64,000 bases of DNA from contig NZ_AUHH01000002.1 of assembly GCF_000423085.1 (NCBI RefSeq), positions 169,626 through 233,625 of the forward strand. The letters run 5' to 3'. Position 1 is the stretch's first letter; every line of letters starts with the position of its first letter. The notes under the pieces are model-generated. The model was not told the origin of the DNA, ran no database searches, and saw only the letters and a program-made list of their open reading frames with translations. This DNA is from Granulicoccus phenolivorans DSM 17626 = NBRC 107789 = JCM 15570. Lineage in GTDB: Bacteria; Actinomycetota; Actinomycetes; Propionibacteriales; Propionibacteriaceae. A program made the translations under genes and the position numbers. Shown here piece by piece: positions 50,034 through 59,175 of this stretch.

Positions 50034-51440
50034 TCAGTACTTGGTCTCCGTGCCGGCCGGCGGAGTGTGCGTCTTCACGATCAGCATCGCCACAAAACAC
50101 GCAACCGCCGCCAGGGCGATCACCAGGAAGAACGTGCCGCCGCTGGTGACCAGCGCCAGCCCGACGACCGAGGCCACGATCGCACCGATCCGGCCGACGC
50201 TTCCGGCCATCCCGACCCCGATGCCCTTGATACTCACCGGATACAGCTGGGCGCACAGCGAATACAGCACGGCCTGGAGGCCACCGAAAAAGGCCCCGTG
50301 AATGACGAACTGGGCCACGAACGTACCGGTCGCCCCGCCCCCGACCACCGGCGGCATCAGCCACAGCCACGCCGCACTGACCGCCGAACCGGCGGCCAGG
50401 ATCATCAGCACCGGCTTCGATCCCCACTTTCCCATCGCCCACGACCCGATCAGGGTGAGCGCGATCGCGCCGATGTTGTACCAAGTGATCGACAAGCTGG
50501 CGTCGGCGCTGGTGAACCTGAAACCCTGCCGCAGCAGCGTCGGCGCCGCCCCGAAGATCATGTAGACCCCCAGCAGGCTGCCGAAGAACGCGATCCAGAT
50601 GCCGACCGTGTCGCGGCGATGCTCCGGCTTCAGCAGAGCCCCGACCGAGGCGCGCTTCTTCTCATGGTCGTGATGGTTGAGGAACTGGGCATCGGCCGGA
50701 ATGTTGTGCCCCATCCGCCTCAGCGTGGCAATCACCCGCTCCCGGTCCCCCGGCGCGTTGCGGGCCGACAGGAACTGGGGCGATTCCGGAATGACGAAAT
50801 GGATCAGGACGGTGATCAGGATCGCCAGTCCCCCGCCGAGCAGCCACATGCCGCGCCAGCCGATCGCATCCAGCAGGCCGGCAGCCACGATCCCGCCGAC
50901 CAGGCCGCCCAACGGGACGCACACGACACTCAGTGCGACGGTGAAACTGCGCCGGCGGCTCGGGGTGTACTCGGCCACCAGCGAGGCCACGACCGGCAGG
51001 ACCATGCCGATCCCGAAGCCGGTCAGCACCCGCATCACGCCGAGCAGCGGGATGGTGGGCATCAGCGCCGCGGCCACGGTCGTGACCCCGATCACCAGCA
51101 AGGAAATGTTCAGGGCCAGCTTGCGCCCCAGTTTGTCGGCGACGAAGCCGCCGCTGACCGCGCCGATGCCGGTGCCGACGAAGGTGAGCGAGAGCACCCA
51201 CCCCAGTTGCGCAGCCAGGGCTGCCGGTTGTACGCCGAACTCCGCCGCGATCGCCGGGATCGACAGGCCGAACAATTGACTGTCGAACCCATCGAAGACG
51301 ACGGCCAGGGAGGCGATGATGATCACCGCGATCTGCAGGCCGGAAATCGGCGCCCGGTCGATCTCGTCGGCGATATCAATCGCTGTGCTCGGGTTTGGTC
51401 CCCCGGGCATGCCGGAATGGTCAGTTGGTGTTGTACGCAT
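50034..51440 (-). CDS. Aromatic acid MFS transporter (AAHS type), copy A
   Basis: A 468-residue, 12-helix major facilitator. The loop 2-3 motif GGFVADKLGRKLAL, the helix 1 motif VVFDGFDSQLFGLSIPAIAAE and EYTPSRRRSFTVAL match the aromatic acid:H+ symporter family (PcaK/BenK-like), which brings benzoates or hydroxybenzoates into the cell. ATG follows a GAGCGAC leader; a GCCGGGGC/GCCCCGGC hairpin lies 15-34 bases upstream (51455-51474). Next to a second, nearly identical gene. Confidence 0.88.
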   Translation of the reverse strand: MRTTPTDHSGMPGGPNPSTAIDIADEIDRAPISGLQIAVIIIASLAVVFDGFDSQLFGLSIPAIAAEFGVQPAALAAQLGWVLSLTFVGTGIGAVSGGFVADKLGRKLALNISLLVIGVTTVAAALMPTIPLLGVMRVLTGFGIGMVLPVVASLVAEYTPSRRRSFTVALSVVCVPLGGLVGGIVAAGLLDAIGWRGMWLLGGGLAILITVLIHFVIPESPQFLSARNAPGDRERVIATLRRMGHNIPADAQFLNHHDHEKKRASVGALLKPEHRRDTVGIWIAFFGSLLGVYMIFGAAPTLLRQGFRFTSADASLSITWYNIGAIALTLIGSWAMGKWGSKPVLMILAAGSAVSAAWLWLMPPVVGGGATGTFVAQFVIHGAFFGGLQAVLYSLCAQLYPVSIKGIGVGMAGSVGRIGAIVASVVGLALVTSGGTFFLVIALAAVACFVAMLIVKTHTPPAGTETKY

Positions 51441-51771
51441 GGTGTCGCTCCTCGGCCGGGGCGACTGCCCCGGCACTGCGTGAAATCCGGATCGGGCGTC
51501 TTTGCCGATCTGGTGCGGTCAAAGAATGTGGCAAGGGGCAGCCGATCGGACCCTGCTCCATTGCGATTCAAGGTCGGCTGCTCTGCCCGCGCGACAATTC
51601 CGGGCCTCTGCGACCCCGATGACTCTCACAGCGTGATCAGCAATGTACGCCAGCGCCGGGGCCCCCTGTCAAATGGGAATGGCGAATCCCGGACGCGACA
51701 ACGGGCGCCGGCACACTGCCGACGCCCGCTGCCCCAACCCGGGATCGCAATCCCCGGAACGGCTCACCAGG
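51441..51771. other. Gene-free spacer between transporter copies
   Basis: Holds the leader hairpin and probable promoter of copy A, an AATGTACGCC region, and the diverged copy of the terminator hairpin belonging to copy B. No gene is seen. Confidence 0.6.
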
Positions 51772-53175
51772 TCAATACTTCGTCTCCCGACCGGCCGGCG
51801 GGGTGTGGTTCTTCACGATCAGCATCGCCACAAAGCACGCGACCGCGGCCAGGGCGATCACCAGGAAGAACGTGCCGCCGCTGGTGACCAGCGCCAGCCC
51901 GAGCACCGAGGCCACGATCGCGCCGATCCGGCCGACGGTTCCGGCCATGCCGACGCCGATGCCCTTGATACTCACCGGATACAACTGGGCACACAGCGAG
52001 TACAGCACCGATTGCAGCCCGGCGAAGAAGCCCCCGTGAATGACGAACTGGGCCACGAACGTACCGGTCGCCCCGGCACCGACCACCGGCGGCATCAGCC
52101 ACAGCCACGCCGCACTGACCGCGGCGCCGACCGCCAGGGTCATCAGCACCGGCTTCGATCCCCACTTGCCCATCGCCCAGGACCCGATGATGGTGAGCGC
52201 GATCGCGCCGATGTTGTACCAGGTGATCGACAGGCTGGCGTCGGCGCTGGTGAACTTGAAGCCCTGGCGCAGCAGCGTCGGGGCCGCGCCGAAGATCATG
52301 TAGACCCCCAGCAGGCTGCCGAAGAAGGCAAGCCAGATTCCGAGGGTGTCGCGGCGATGCTCCGGCTTGAGCAGGGCCCCGACCGAGGCGCGCTGCTTCT
52401 CGTGGTCGTGGTGGTTGAGGAACTGGGCATCGTCCGGAATGTTGTGCCCCATCCGCCTCAGCGTCGCAATCACCCGCTCCCGGTCCCCAGGCGCGTGCCG
52501 GGCCGCCAGGAACTGGGGCGACTCCGGCACGACGAAATGGATCAGCACGGTGATCAGGATCGCCAGGCCGCCACCCAGCAGCCACATCCCGCGCCAGCCG
52601 ATCGCATCCAGCAGACCGGCAGCCACGATCCCGCCGAGCAATCCGCCCAACGGCACGCACACAATGCTCAGCGCCACGGTGAAGCTGCGCCGACGGCCCG
52701 GGGTGTATTCGGCCACCAAGGAGGCCACCACCGGGAGAACCATGCCAATCCCCAGGCCGGTCAACACCCGCATCACGCCGAGCAACGGAATGTTGGGCAT
52801 CAATGCCGCGGCCACCGTCGTGACCCCGATCACCAGCAACGAAATGTTCAGGGCCAGCTTGCGACCCAGCTTGTCGGCGACATACCCGCCGCTGACCGCG
52901 CCGATGCCCATCCCGACGAAGGTGAGCGAGAGCACCCACCCCAGCTGGGCAGACAGCGCTGCCGGCTGGATCCCGTATTCGGCCGCGATCGCCGGGATCG
53001 ACAGGCCGAACAGCTGACTGTCGAACCCATCGAAGACCACCGCCAGTGATGCGACGATGATCACCCCGATCTGCAGTCCGGAAATCGGCGCCTTGTCGAT
53101 CTCGTCGGCGATATCAATCACTGTGCCGGTGGCGGTTCCCCCGGCCTCGCCGGAAGGATGTGTCGGTGTGCTCAT
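51772..53175 (-). CDS. Aromatic acid MFS transporter (AAHS type), copy B
   Basis: A 467-residue paralogue of copy A, matching it over the whole length with scattered changes (for example GGYVADKLGRKLAL and EYTPGRRRSFTVAL) and a different first 25 residues. Same family motif VVFDGFDSQLFGLSIPAIAAE. A related leader hairpin (CCGGGC/GCCCGG, near 53192-53207) and terminator flank it, so the duplication covers the whole gene unit. Probably imports an aromatic acid feeding the nearby catechol route. Confidence 0.88.
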   Translation of the reverse strand: MSTPTHPSGEAGGTATGTVIDIADEIDKAPISGLQIGVIIVASLAVVFDGFDSQLFGLSIPAIAAEYGIQPAALSAQLGWVLSLTFVGMGIGAVSGGYVADKLGRKLALNISLLVIGVTTVAAALMPNIPLLGVMRVLTGLGIGMVLPVVASLVAEYTPGRRRSFTVALSIVCVPLGGLLGGIVAAGLLDAIGWRGMWLLGGGLAILITVLIHFVVPESPQFLAARHAPGDRERVIATLRRMGHNIPDDAQFLNHHDHEKQRASVGALLKPEHRRDTLGIWLAFFGSLLGVYMIFGAAPTLLRQGFKFTSADASLSITWYNIGAIALTIIGSWAMGKWGSKPVLMTLAVGAAVSAAWLWLMPPVVGAGATGTFVAQFVIHGGFFAGLQSVLYSLCAQLYPVSIKGIGVGMAGTVGRIGAIVASVLGLALVTSGGTFFLVIALAAVACFVAMLIVKNHTPPAGRETKY

Positions 53176-53501
53176 CGTGTCGCTCCTCGACCCGGGCGAC
53201 GGCCCGGTGCTACCTAGAATCCGGGTCGGGCGGCGTTGCCCGGCCGGGTTTTCGATGAAACTGTGGTCCGCCGCTGGCACCCTGCCCCGTTGCGATTCGC
53301 GCCGACGGCCTACCGCCGGGCGATCCCCAGGCTCGGGCCAAAAGATTTCCCGGCGTACCGAGAAATCTGCCAGCGCCCGGAATCGGCTGTCAATAGGCGC
53401 ACCGACGCCGATGGCGGGCTGAAACCATTCGGTTAGCCTTGCCCCATGCGCACCACTGTCACCGGCCGCGTCGGCTAGCCGTACGCCCGACCCCGCTCAT
53501 C
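53176..53501. other. Divergent spacer with a possible 10-residue frame
   Basis: Leader hairpin of transporter copy B at 53192-53207, then AT-richer promoter DNA. A short frame MRTTVTGRVG at 53446-53478 follows TTAGCCT and precedes the GTG of the next gene; it may be a leader or chance. Confidence 0.45.
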
Positions 53502-54068
53502 GTGCCCGACGAGAACGAGTCACCCGAGAACCCCGGATCCGGCGCCGCGGACCAGCCGCCGCCGGACCCACCGCGTACGCTCCGGCGCCGGTACCAGCCG
53601 GTGGTGTACGAGTCGTGGATCGACCGCCAGATCCGGGAGGCGACCGAGCGGGGCGAGTTCGACAACCTGCCCGGCGCCGGCCAGCCGCTGACCAACCTGG
53701 ATGATGACTCCCCGGACTGGTGGATCAAGGGCAAGCTGAAACACGAGGGCCTGGAGATGCCCCTGCCGGCCGGATTGGCGCTGCGCAAGGAGGCCCAGGA
53801 GGCGTTCGCCAAGATCGCGGACGTGACCTACGAGGCCGACGCCCGGGAGATCCTCGAGGATCTGAACGATCGGATCCGGGAATCGTACTTCCAGCCCCTG
53901 CCCGATCAGGGCCGGCTGTTCGTCATTCCGCTGGTCAACGTGGACCCGCTGCTGGAGCGGTGGCGGGCGTACCGGGCCGAGCTCGCCGAGGCCGAGCGGC
54001 GGCGTACCCCCGCTCCCCCGGCGGCAGCCCCACGGCGGCGCTGGTGGCAGCGCTGGTTCCGCCGCTGA
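53502..54068 (+). CDS. DUF1992 (DnaJ-family domain) protein
   Basis: A 188-residue protein containing the DUF1992 domain known from DNAJC28-like proteins: YESWIDRQIREATERGEFDNLPGAGQPL, then WWIKGKLKHEGL. No J-domain is present. The C-terminal RRRWWQRWFRR is basic and aromatic and may bind membrane or nucleic acid. GTG start chosen since upstream codons are not conserved; a strong terminator follows. Function unknown. Confidence 0.83.
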   Translation: MPDENESPENPGSGAADQPPPDPPRTLRRRYQPVVYESWIDRQIREATERGEFDNLPGAGQPLTNLDDDSPDWWIKGKLKHEGLEMPLPAGLALRKEAQEAFAKIADVTYEADAREILEDLNDRIRESYFQPLPDQGRLFVIPLVNVDPLLERWRAYRAELAEAERRRTPAPPAAAPRRRWWQRWFRR

Positions 54069-54084
54069 CCCACCCCACAACGAA

Positions 54085-54118
54085 CGACGGCCCCGGACCA
54101 CAGGGTCCGGGGCCGTCG
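54085..54118. terminator. Strong terminator hairpin between convergent genes
   Basis: Perfect 15-bp stem (CGACGGCCCCGGACC with GGTCCGGGGCCGTCG) and a 4-base loop, between the DUF1992 gene and the convergent semialdehyde dehydrogenase operon. Confidence 0.85.
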
Positions 54119-54134
54119 CATCAGTGCTGGGAGA

Positions 54135-55604
54135 TCACATCTTGACGCAGACGTTGCTGATCTCGGTGTAGAACTCCAGACCGTGCACGCCACCCTCGCG
54201 GCCGATGCCGGAGTGCTTCATGCCACCGAAGGCGGTGCGCAGGTCACGCAGGAACCAGCAGTTGACCCAGATGATGCCGGCCTCCAGCTGCGGCGCCACC
54301 CGGTGCACCCGGGAAACGTCCTGGGTGAAGAAGGTCGCGGCCAGACCGTACTTGGTGTCGTTGGCGAGCTTGATCACCTCGTCCTCATCGGAGAACGGGA
54401 TCAGGGCCACGGCCGGGCCGAAGATCTCCTCGGTCGCGGTGCGGGAGTCCTGGGCCAGGCCGGTCCAGATGGTGGGCTCGACCCAGGAGCCGCCGTCGCG
54501 CTCGTCGCCGAACTTCGGGGCGCCGCCACCGGTGACGACGGTCGCGCCCTCCTCCTCGGCGAGCTTGTAGTAGGACAGGACCTTGTCGCGGTGCTCATCG
54601 GAGACGACCGGGCCGAAGTTGACGCCCTCATCGTCGGGGAAGCCGTACTTCAGCTCGTTCTCGGCGTAGTCCTTCAGCCGGTCGCGGACCTCGTCGAAGA
54701 TCGACTCGTGCACGTAGACGCGCTCGGTGCCCAGGCAGACCTGACCGGTGTTCAGGAAGCAGGAGCGGCCGAGTTCCTTGATGGCCAGGTCCAGGTCGGC
54801 GTCCTCGAACACGATGCCCGGGTTCTTGCCGCCCATCTCCATCGAGGAGGCCTTCAGGGTCGGGGCGACCGCCTTGAGGATGATCGAGCCGGTCACGGTC
54901 TCACCGGTGAAGGTGATGCCGTCGACGTCGGGGTGGGAGGTGATCATCGCGCCGGTGTCCCCGAAGCCGTTGACCACGTTGTAGACGCCCTCGGGGACGC
55001 CGACCTCGTTCATGACCTCACCCAGCAGGGCGGCCGAGGACGGGGTGACCTCCGACGGCTTGACCACCACGGTGTTGCCACAGGCGAGGGCGGGGCCGAC
55101 CTTCCAGGTCATCAGCAGCAGCGGCAGGTTCCACGGGGAGATGACGCCGATGACGCCACGCGGGCGGCGCACCCCGTAGTTCAGGGCCCCCAGGCCGTCG
55201 GGGGTGTCCATGCTGAACGCCTCGGTGGCGTGTTCCTTGAGGATGTCGGCGAAGGCGGCGAAGTTCGAGCCACCGCGGGGGATGTCGACGTGGCTGGCGA
55301 CCGAGTACGGCTTGCCGGTGTCGAGCACCTCGACCTCGAGGAAGTCGTCGAAGCGCTTCATCACGCCGTCGGCGATGGCCTTGACCATCTTCGAGCGCTC
55401 GGCCAGCGGCATCGTGCCCCACGGGCCCTTCAGCGCGGCGCGGGCAGCGGCGACGGCGGCATCGACCTCGGCCTGGCCGGCCTTGTGCACCTTGGCGGTG
55501 ACCTCACCGGTGATCGGGTAGAGCACGTCGAAGGTCTCGGCGGTGCTCACGTACTTCCCGTTGATGAAGTTCTGAACGTCGCGGGCCTGGATTTCCTTGC
55601 GCAT
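54135..55604 (-). CDS. dmpC: 2-hydroxymuconic semialdehyde dehydrogenase
   Basis: A 489-residue NAD-dependent aldehyde dehydrogenase. Catalytic Glu in SMEMGGKNPGIV, catalytic Cys in FLNTGQVCLGTERVYV, and VISPWNLPLLLMTWK, FTGETVTGS and EEIFGPAVALIPF. The family fit is best with the DmpC/XylG group, which oxidises the catechol ring-cleavage product 2-hydroxymuconate semialdehyde to 4-oxalocrotonate. That agrees with catechol 2,3-dioxygenase, tautomerase and decarboxylase genes beside it. AAAGGAA ribosome site. Confidence 0.88.
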   Translation of the reverse strand: MRKEIQARDVQNFINGKYVSTAETFDVLYPITGEVTAKVHKAGQAEVDAAVAAARAALKGPWGTMPLAERSKMVKAIADGVMKRFDDFLEVEVLDTGKPYSVASHVDIPRGGSNFAAFADILKEHATEAFSMDTPDGLGALNYGVRRPRGVIGVISPWNLPLLLMTWKVGPALACGNTVVVKPSEVTPSSAALLGEVMNEVGVPEGVYNVVNGFGDTGAMITSHPDVDGITFTGETVTGSIILKAVAPTLKASSMEMGGKNPGIVFEDADLDLAIKELGRSCFLNTGQVCLGTERVYVHESIFDEVRDRLKDYAENELKYGFPDDEGVNFGPVVSDEHRDKVLSYYKLAEEEGATVVTGGGAPKFGDERDGGSWVEPTIWTGLAQDSRTATEEIFGPAVALIPFSDEDEVIKLANDTKYGLAATFFTQDVSRVHRVAPQLEAGIIWVNCWFLRDLRTAFGGMKHSGIGREGGVHGLEFYTEISNVCVKM

Positions 55605-55624
55605 GTCGGTTCCTTTCGTACTGC

Positions 55625-55864
55625 TCAAGAGGGCTGGTTGGTGGCCGACTGCTCGGCCTGGGCGGACTGCTTCTCGGCGCGCTCGGCGAGGGTTTCGTCA
55701 CCGGCGGCAAAGTGGGCCTTCGGCACCTCGCGCACAATCACGCGGATGGCCGGCTTCTTGGCGACCTCGGTCTCCACGACCGCGTTGGTCAGCGCCGAGA
55801 TCATGGCGCGAATCTTTTCGGGGCTCCGGCCCTCGGTCAGGGTGACCTCGATCAGCGGTGCCAT
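55625..55864 (-). CDS. dmpI: 4-oxalocrotonate tautomerase (extended)
   Basis: A 79-residue member of the 4-OT family (PLIEVTLTEGRSPEKIRAMISALTNAV, then RVIVREVPKAHFAAGDETLAER). It isomerises 2-hydroxymuconate to 2-oxo-3-hexenedioate. Two oddities: the start reads Met-Ala-Pro, so the catalytic proline would not be N-terminal after Met removal, and about 17 extra residues rich in Gln, Ser and Glu follow the normal end. The ATG overlaps the stop of the decarboxylase gene (ATGA). Confidence 0.85.
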   Translation of the reverse strand: MAPLIEVTLTEGRSPEKIRAMISALTNAVVETEVAKKPAIRVIVREVPKAHFAAGDETLAERAEKQSAQAEQSATNQPS

Positions 55865-56649
55865 CACTCGCCGCCATCGATGCTCAGCGAGCCGAGGGTG
55901 CTGAACTTGACCTCGGTCTTGGAGCCGCGGGGAGCGAAGACGGCGTCGGTGGTGCCGCCGGTGAGCACGATCCAGCCGGCCTCGATCGCCAGGCCGCGGC
56001 GGGCCAGGTCGTTCGCGGCCAGGGCCAGTGCCTCGCCCGGGTGCCCCTGGACGTCGGTGCCCACACCGGTGTGCTGCAGTTCGCCGTCGCTGTAGACCTC
56101 GACCTTCTCGGCGGCCACGTCGACGTCGGCGATGTCCTTCCACTCCGAGCCGTTCACCCAGGCGCCGGAGGACGCGTTGTCGGCGACGACATCACCGGCG
56201 CGGAAGCGGAAGTTCTTGTACCGGGAGTCGATGATCTCGAAGCCGCCGGAGACCTTGTCGACCGCGGCCATCGCGGACTCCCGGGTGACTCCGGGGCCCT
56301 CCAGCCGGTCCTTCATGATGAAGATGATCTCGGGCTCGATGCGCGGGTGGATGAGCTTGTCCTGGGGCACCGGCTTGCCGGCCTCGAGCAGCATGGCGTC
56401 GGTCAACCACGCCACGAACGGGGCGTACACACCCATCCGCTTCTGCTTGGCCTCACTGGTCAGGCCCAGCTTCACGCCGACCAGCTTCTCACCGCGGGCC
56501 AGGCGAACCTGCAGGTTCGCGTCCTGGATGCGGTAGCCGGTGTCGACGTCCAGCTCGGGCCACTCGTCGGTGAAGGGTTCGCGGTCGCGACGCTCGGCCT
56601 CGCACGCCAGCAGCTCGGCAGCAACACTCTTCTCGTCCCACTGGGCCAT
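55864..56649 (-). CDS. dmpH: 2-oxo-3-hexenedioate decarboxylase (hydratase family)
   Basis: A 261-residue protein of the hydratase/decarboxylase family (VGVKLGLTSEAKQKRMGVYAPFVAWL, HPRIEPEIIFIMKD, GFEIIDSRYKNFRF, WIVLTGGTTDAVFAPRG). Members are either 4-oxalocrotonate decarboxylases (DmpH) or 2-oxopent-4-enoate hydratases (DmpE). The adjacent tautomerase and dehydrogenase favour the decarboxylase; the two cannot be told apart safely from motifs alone. Heads the three-gene unit. Confidence 0.82.
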   Translation of the reverse strand: MAQWDEKSVAAELLACEAERRDREPFTDEWPELDVDTGYRIQDANLQVRLARGEKLVGVKLGLTSEAKQKRMGVYAPFVAWLTDAMLLEAGKPVPQDKLIHPRIEPEIIFIMKDRLEGPGVTRESAMAAVDKVSGGFEIIDSRYKNFRFRAGDVVADNASSGAWVNGSEWKDIADVDVAAEKVEVYSDGELQHTGVGTDVQGHPGEALALAANDLARRGLAIEAGWIVLTGGTTDAVFAPRGSKTEVKFSTLGSLSIDGGE

Positions 56650-56774
56650 GGATCCTCCTTGATAACGGCTTCGTTGAAAGAGAGCCTAATCGGCTCGTCG
56701 GTGGTTTGGGGAGGGTGTTCCCACCCCAGGAACGTCCTCCACAGTCAGCCCACGAATGGGCGCTGTTGAAGAGG

Positions 56775-57590
56775 TCAGGAACTGAGGTCCCGGCGCAACC
56801 GGGCCACGTCGTGCTGGATTCGACCGGCGGCCCGCTGGAGGTATTGCACCAGCAGCGGATAGCGCGATTCGACATCGTGCGTACCACCGAAGAAGGACAG
56901 CGCCGCCTGGGCGGTCTGCCGGGTGAACATGATCGGGACGGCAACGGTGGTGATGCCGTCGAAGGATTCGTCTCGCGACATTGCGAAACCGCGCTGGCGG
57001 ACGTCGCGCAGCGCATGCTCCCATTCGGCCGGCGTCCGAATGGTCTGGCGAGCCCGCGGCGGGAAGCCCGCGTCGATGCGGGCCTGGGCGAACTCGGGCA
57101 GGAATGCCGCCACGGCCTTGCCGGCCGAGGAGACGTGGGCCGGGAGCCGGCGTCCGGACTGGCTGAGCGTACGCCCGTGCGCGGAGGTCTCGGTGCGTTC
57201 GATGAACACAATGTCCGCACCGTCGGGGACCGAGACGTTCACCGTCAGGCCGGTCCGCCGGACCAGATCCAGGGTGACCGGCAGGGCCACCTGGCGCAGC
57301 GGATTACGGACCTGCGCCAGGTGGCCGAGCTCGAGCAGGTGCAGGCCCAGGCGATAGCGGCCGTTCTCGGGATTCTGCTCGATGAATCCTCGGGAGCGCA
57401 GCGTGGTCAGCAGCCGATGCGTGGTGCTCTTGGCGAGCCCCATCCGGCGGGCCACGTCGGAGACCCCGAGTTCCCGGTCGGTCGCGAAGCACTCCAGCAC
57501 GTCCAGGGCCGCCGAGACCGAGCGCAGACCTTCGCCCTCATTCGGCTTCTTCGGCGTACTGGTGTGCCAGTAGTCCTCCACATTGGTCAT
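56775..57590 (-). CDS. IclR-family transcriptional regulator
   Basis: A 271-residue regulator. N-terminal winged HTH (SAALDVLECFATDRELGVSDVARRMGLAKSTTHRLL) and a C-terminal ligand domain (RRLPAHVSSAGKAVAAFLPEF, RGFAMSRDESFDGITTVAVPI). IclR proteins often control catechol and aromatic acid genes; here it stands inside the meta-cleavage cluster on the same strand, so it is the likely local regulator. One base from the stop of the HbpS-like gene upstream. Start set at ATG 57590; the longer frame covers that gene. Confidence 0.9.
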   Translation of the reverse strand: MTNVEDYWHTSTPKKPNEGEGLRSVSAALDVLECFATDRELGVSDVARRMGLAKSTTHRLLTTLRSRGFIEQNPENGRYRLGLHLLELGHLAQVRNPLRQVALPVTLDLVRRTGLTVNVSVPDGADIVFIERTETSAHGRTLSQSGRRLPAHVSSAGKAVAAFLPEFAQARIDAGFPPRARQTIRTPAEWEHALRDVRQRGFAMSRDESFDGITTVAVPIMFTRQTAQAALSFFGGTHDVESRYPLLVQYLQRAAGRIQHDVARLRRDLSS

Positions 57591-57591
57591 C

Positions 57592-58017
57592 TCAGGCGAC
57601 CGCATTCGCTCCCGCGGTGGCAACCTCGGCGTCCTCTTCGGCCGAACCGCCGGAGACCCCGATCGCGCCGACGAGCTCACCCTCGAGCAGCACCGGTACG
57701 CCGCCACCGAAGACGACCAGGTTCGGCCGGTGCGGGAACCCCAGCTTCAGCGCGGGATCGCCCTCGAGCTCGTTGAGCCAACCGGAGGTGGGCAGGCCGT
57801 TGCCCGCGATCACCGACCAGGCCTTGTCCTGGGAAATGGTCTGCGAAATCAGCTGGGCCCCGTCCATCCGCTCGTAGGCCATCAGGTGGCCCGCGTTGTC
57901 GACGATGGCGATGTGGAACTTCTTGCCCAGCTTCTCGCCGTGCGCCAGCGCGGCGTCCATGGCGGTGCGGGCGCCTGCTCGGGTGAGGGTCTTCACGGTG
58001 CGCAGGTTCTCGGACAC
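57592..58017 (-). CDS. HbpS/GlcG-family protein
   Basis: A 141-residue heme-degrading/GlcG (DUF336) family protein: FHIAIVDNAGHLMAYERMDGAQLIS, VFGGGVPVLLEGELVGAIGVSGGSAEEDAEVA. In aromatic clusters these proteins occur as small partners of unknown role; HbpS of Streptomyces binds heme and senses redox stress. GTG start after AAGGAGAATC. It is followed at once by the IclR gene. Confidence 0.85.
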   Translation of the reverse strand: MSENLRTVKTLTRAGARTAMDAALAHGEKLGKKFHIAIVDNAGHLMAYERMDGAQLISQTISQDKAWSVIAGNGLPTSGWLNELEGDPALKLGFPHRPNLVVFGGGVPVLLEGELVGAIGVSGGSAEEDAEVATAGANAVA

Positions 58018-58124
58018 GATTCTCCTTCAGTCAGGTGATGGGGTGACGCTACTACGAGCGCAGCGGCGCTGACCATGATCCTGGTTTGCGGGGCGGGGAT
58101 GCTCCGGCACCGGCGCCGATGCGC

Positions 58125-58161
58125 GGACACCCCCGCACGACAGGGTCGTACGGGGGCGTCC
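58125..58161 (-). terminator. Terminator after catechol 2,3-dioxygenase
   Basis: A 17-bp stem with two mismatches (GGACACCCCCGCACGAC with GTCGTACGGGGGCGTCC) and a 3-base loop, 20 bp past the dioxygenase stop. It separates the dioxygenase-ferredoxin pair from the downstream genes. Confidence 0.75.
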
Positions 58162-58181
58162 GGCGGAGTCGGGCTCGCGGC

Positions 58182-59102
58182 TTAGGTGAGCACGTTGGTG
58201 AAGCGCTCGTTCAGTTCGCGGGCGTGGTAGAAGATGGCCTTGCCGAGCTGATCGGCGGTCCACTTGATCATCGGGCGGTCCGGGTAGGACTTGTAGCCAC
58301 CGGCGAAGACCTCGTTGCGGTTGCCCGAGGGATCGAAGAAGTAGACGGTCTGGCCGCGGGTGATGCCGTGGCGGGTCGGGCCGATGTCGATCGAGACGTC
58401 GTCCATCGAGAACAGGTCGGCGGCGTGACCCACGTCGTTCCAGTTGTCGAGCTGGAAGGCGAAGTGGTGCAGCTTGCCGGCCGGGCCACCCAGCACCGCG
58501 AGCTGGTGGATCGAGTTGCTCGGGTTCGGGCTCATCCACACCGCCATGGTGTCGGCATCGTCGGTCAGGTCGGTGACGACCTTTTCGGTGGTGTAGAAGT
58601 CGAGGACCTCGCGGAGCATGTCCTCCATCAGCTTCGGATTCGGAGCGGTGATCAGCGCGTGGTCCAGGCCGGGGACACCGACACCGACCAGATGGCGCGG
58701 GAAGGCCTCCGGGTTGTGGGTGCCGACCTCGGTGCTGACCGGAGTCATCTGGTGGTAGATCTCGAAGACGTGCTCCGACGGGGTGAAGATCCGCAGACCG
58801 TCGCCGACCTCGGCATTCTCACCGGCGGAGAACCGCTCGGTCTTGACGCCGAACGTGGCCGCCTTGTTCTCGATGTCGGCGATGTCGTCCTCGTACTGGA
58901 CCTTGAAGCCGAACTTGACCAGGCCGACGCCGCCCTCTTCGAGGACGACCGAGTGGTGATCCCACTCGTCCCAGCCCTTGTACCAGACCTTGTTCCCTTC
59001 GGCCTTCATCTCGTAGAGACCGAGGGTGTTGGCGTAGTGATGCTTGGCCTCGGCAAGGTCAGTGACTCTTACGTGGCTGTAACCCAGTCGCAAGATGCCC
59101 AT
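58182..59102 (-). CDS. xylE: Catechol 2,3-dioxygenase
   Basis: A 306-residue extradiol dioxygenase cleaving catechol to 2-hydroxymuconate semialdehyde. Iron ligands are His148 (GLDHALI), His212/213 (KLHHFAFQL) and Glu264 (NRNEVFAGG), at nearly the same positions as in XylE. Two-domain type I fold with normal length, starting GILRLGYSHVRVTDL. It stands next to a XylT-like ferredoxin that keeps such enzymes active. The first committed step of the meta pathway here. Confidence 0.95.
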   Translation of the reverse strand: MGILRLGYSHVRVTDLAEAKHHYANTLGLYEMKAEGNKVWYKGWDEWDHHSVVLEEGGVGLVKFGFKVQYEDDIADIENKAATFGVKTERFSAGENAEVGDGLRIFTPSEHVFEIYHQMTPVSTEVGTHNPEAFPRHLVGVGVPGLDHALITAPNPKLMEDMLREVLDFYTTEKVVTDLTDDADTMAVWMSPNPSNSIHQLAVLGGPAGKLHHFAFQLDNWNDVGHAADLFSMDDVSIDIGPTRHGITRGQTVYFFDPSGNRNEVFAGGYKSYPDRPMIKWTADQLGKAIFYHARELNERFTNVLT

Positions 59103-59175
59103 GTGGCTACTCCTTCGTAGTTCTAGTGCGATTTTCAGCGGTCATTGTGGTTCCCCGGCACCGCCGGGTGATGGT

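Noticed and set aside
49995..53049. Long plus-strand frames rich in His, Arg and Gln across the transporter genes
   Set aside because: They are antisense shadows of the two MFS genes and repeat because the genes are duplicated.
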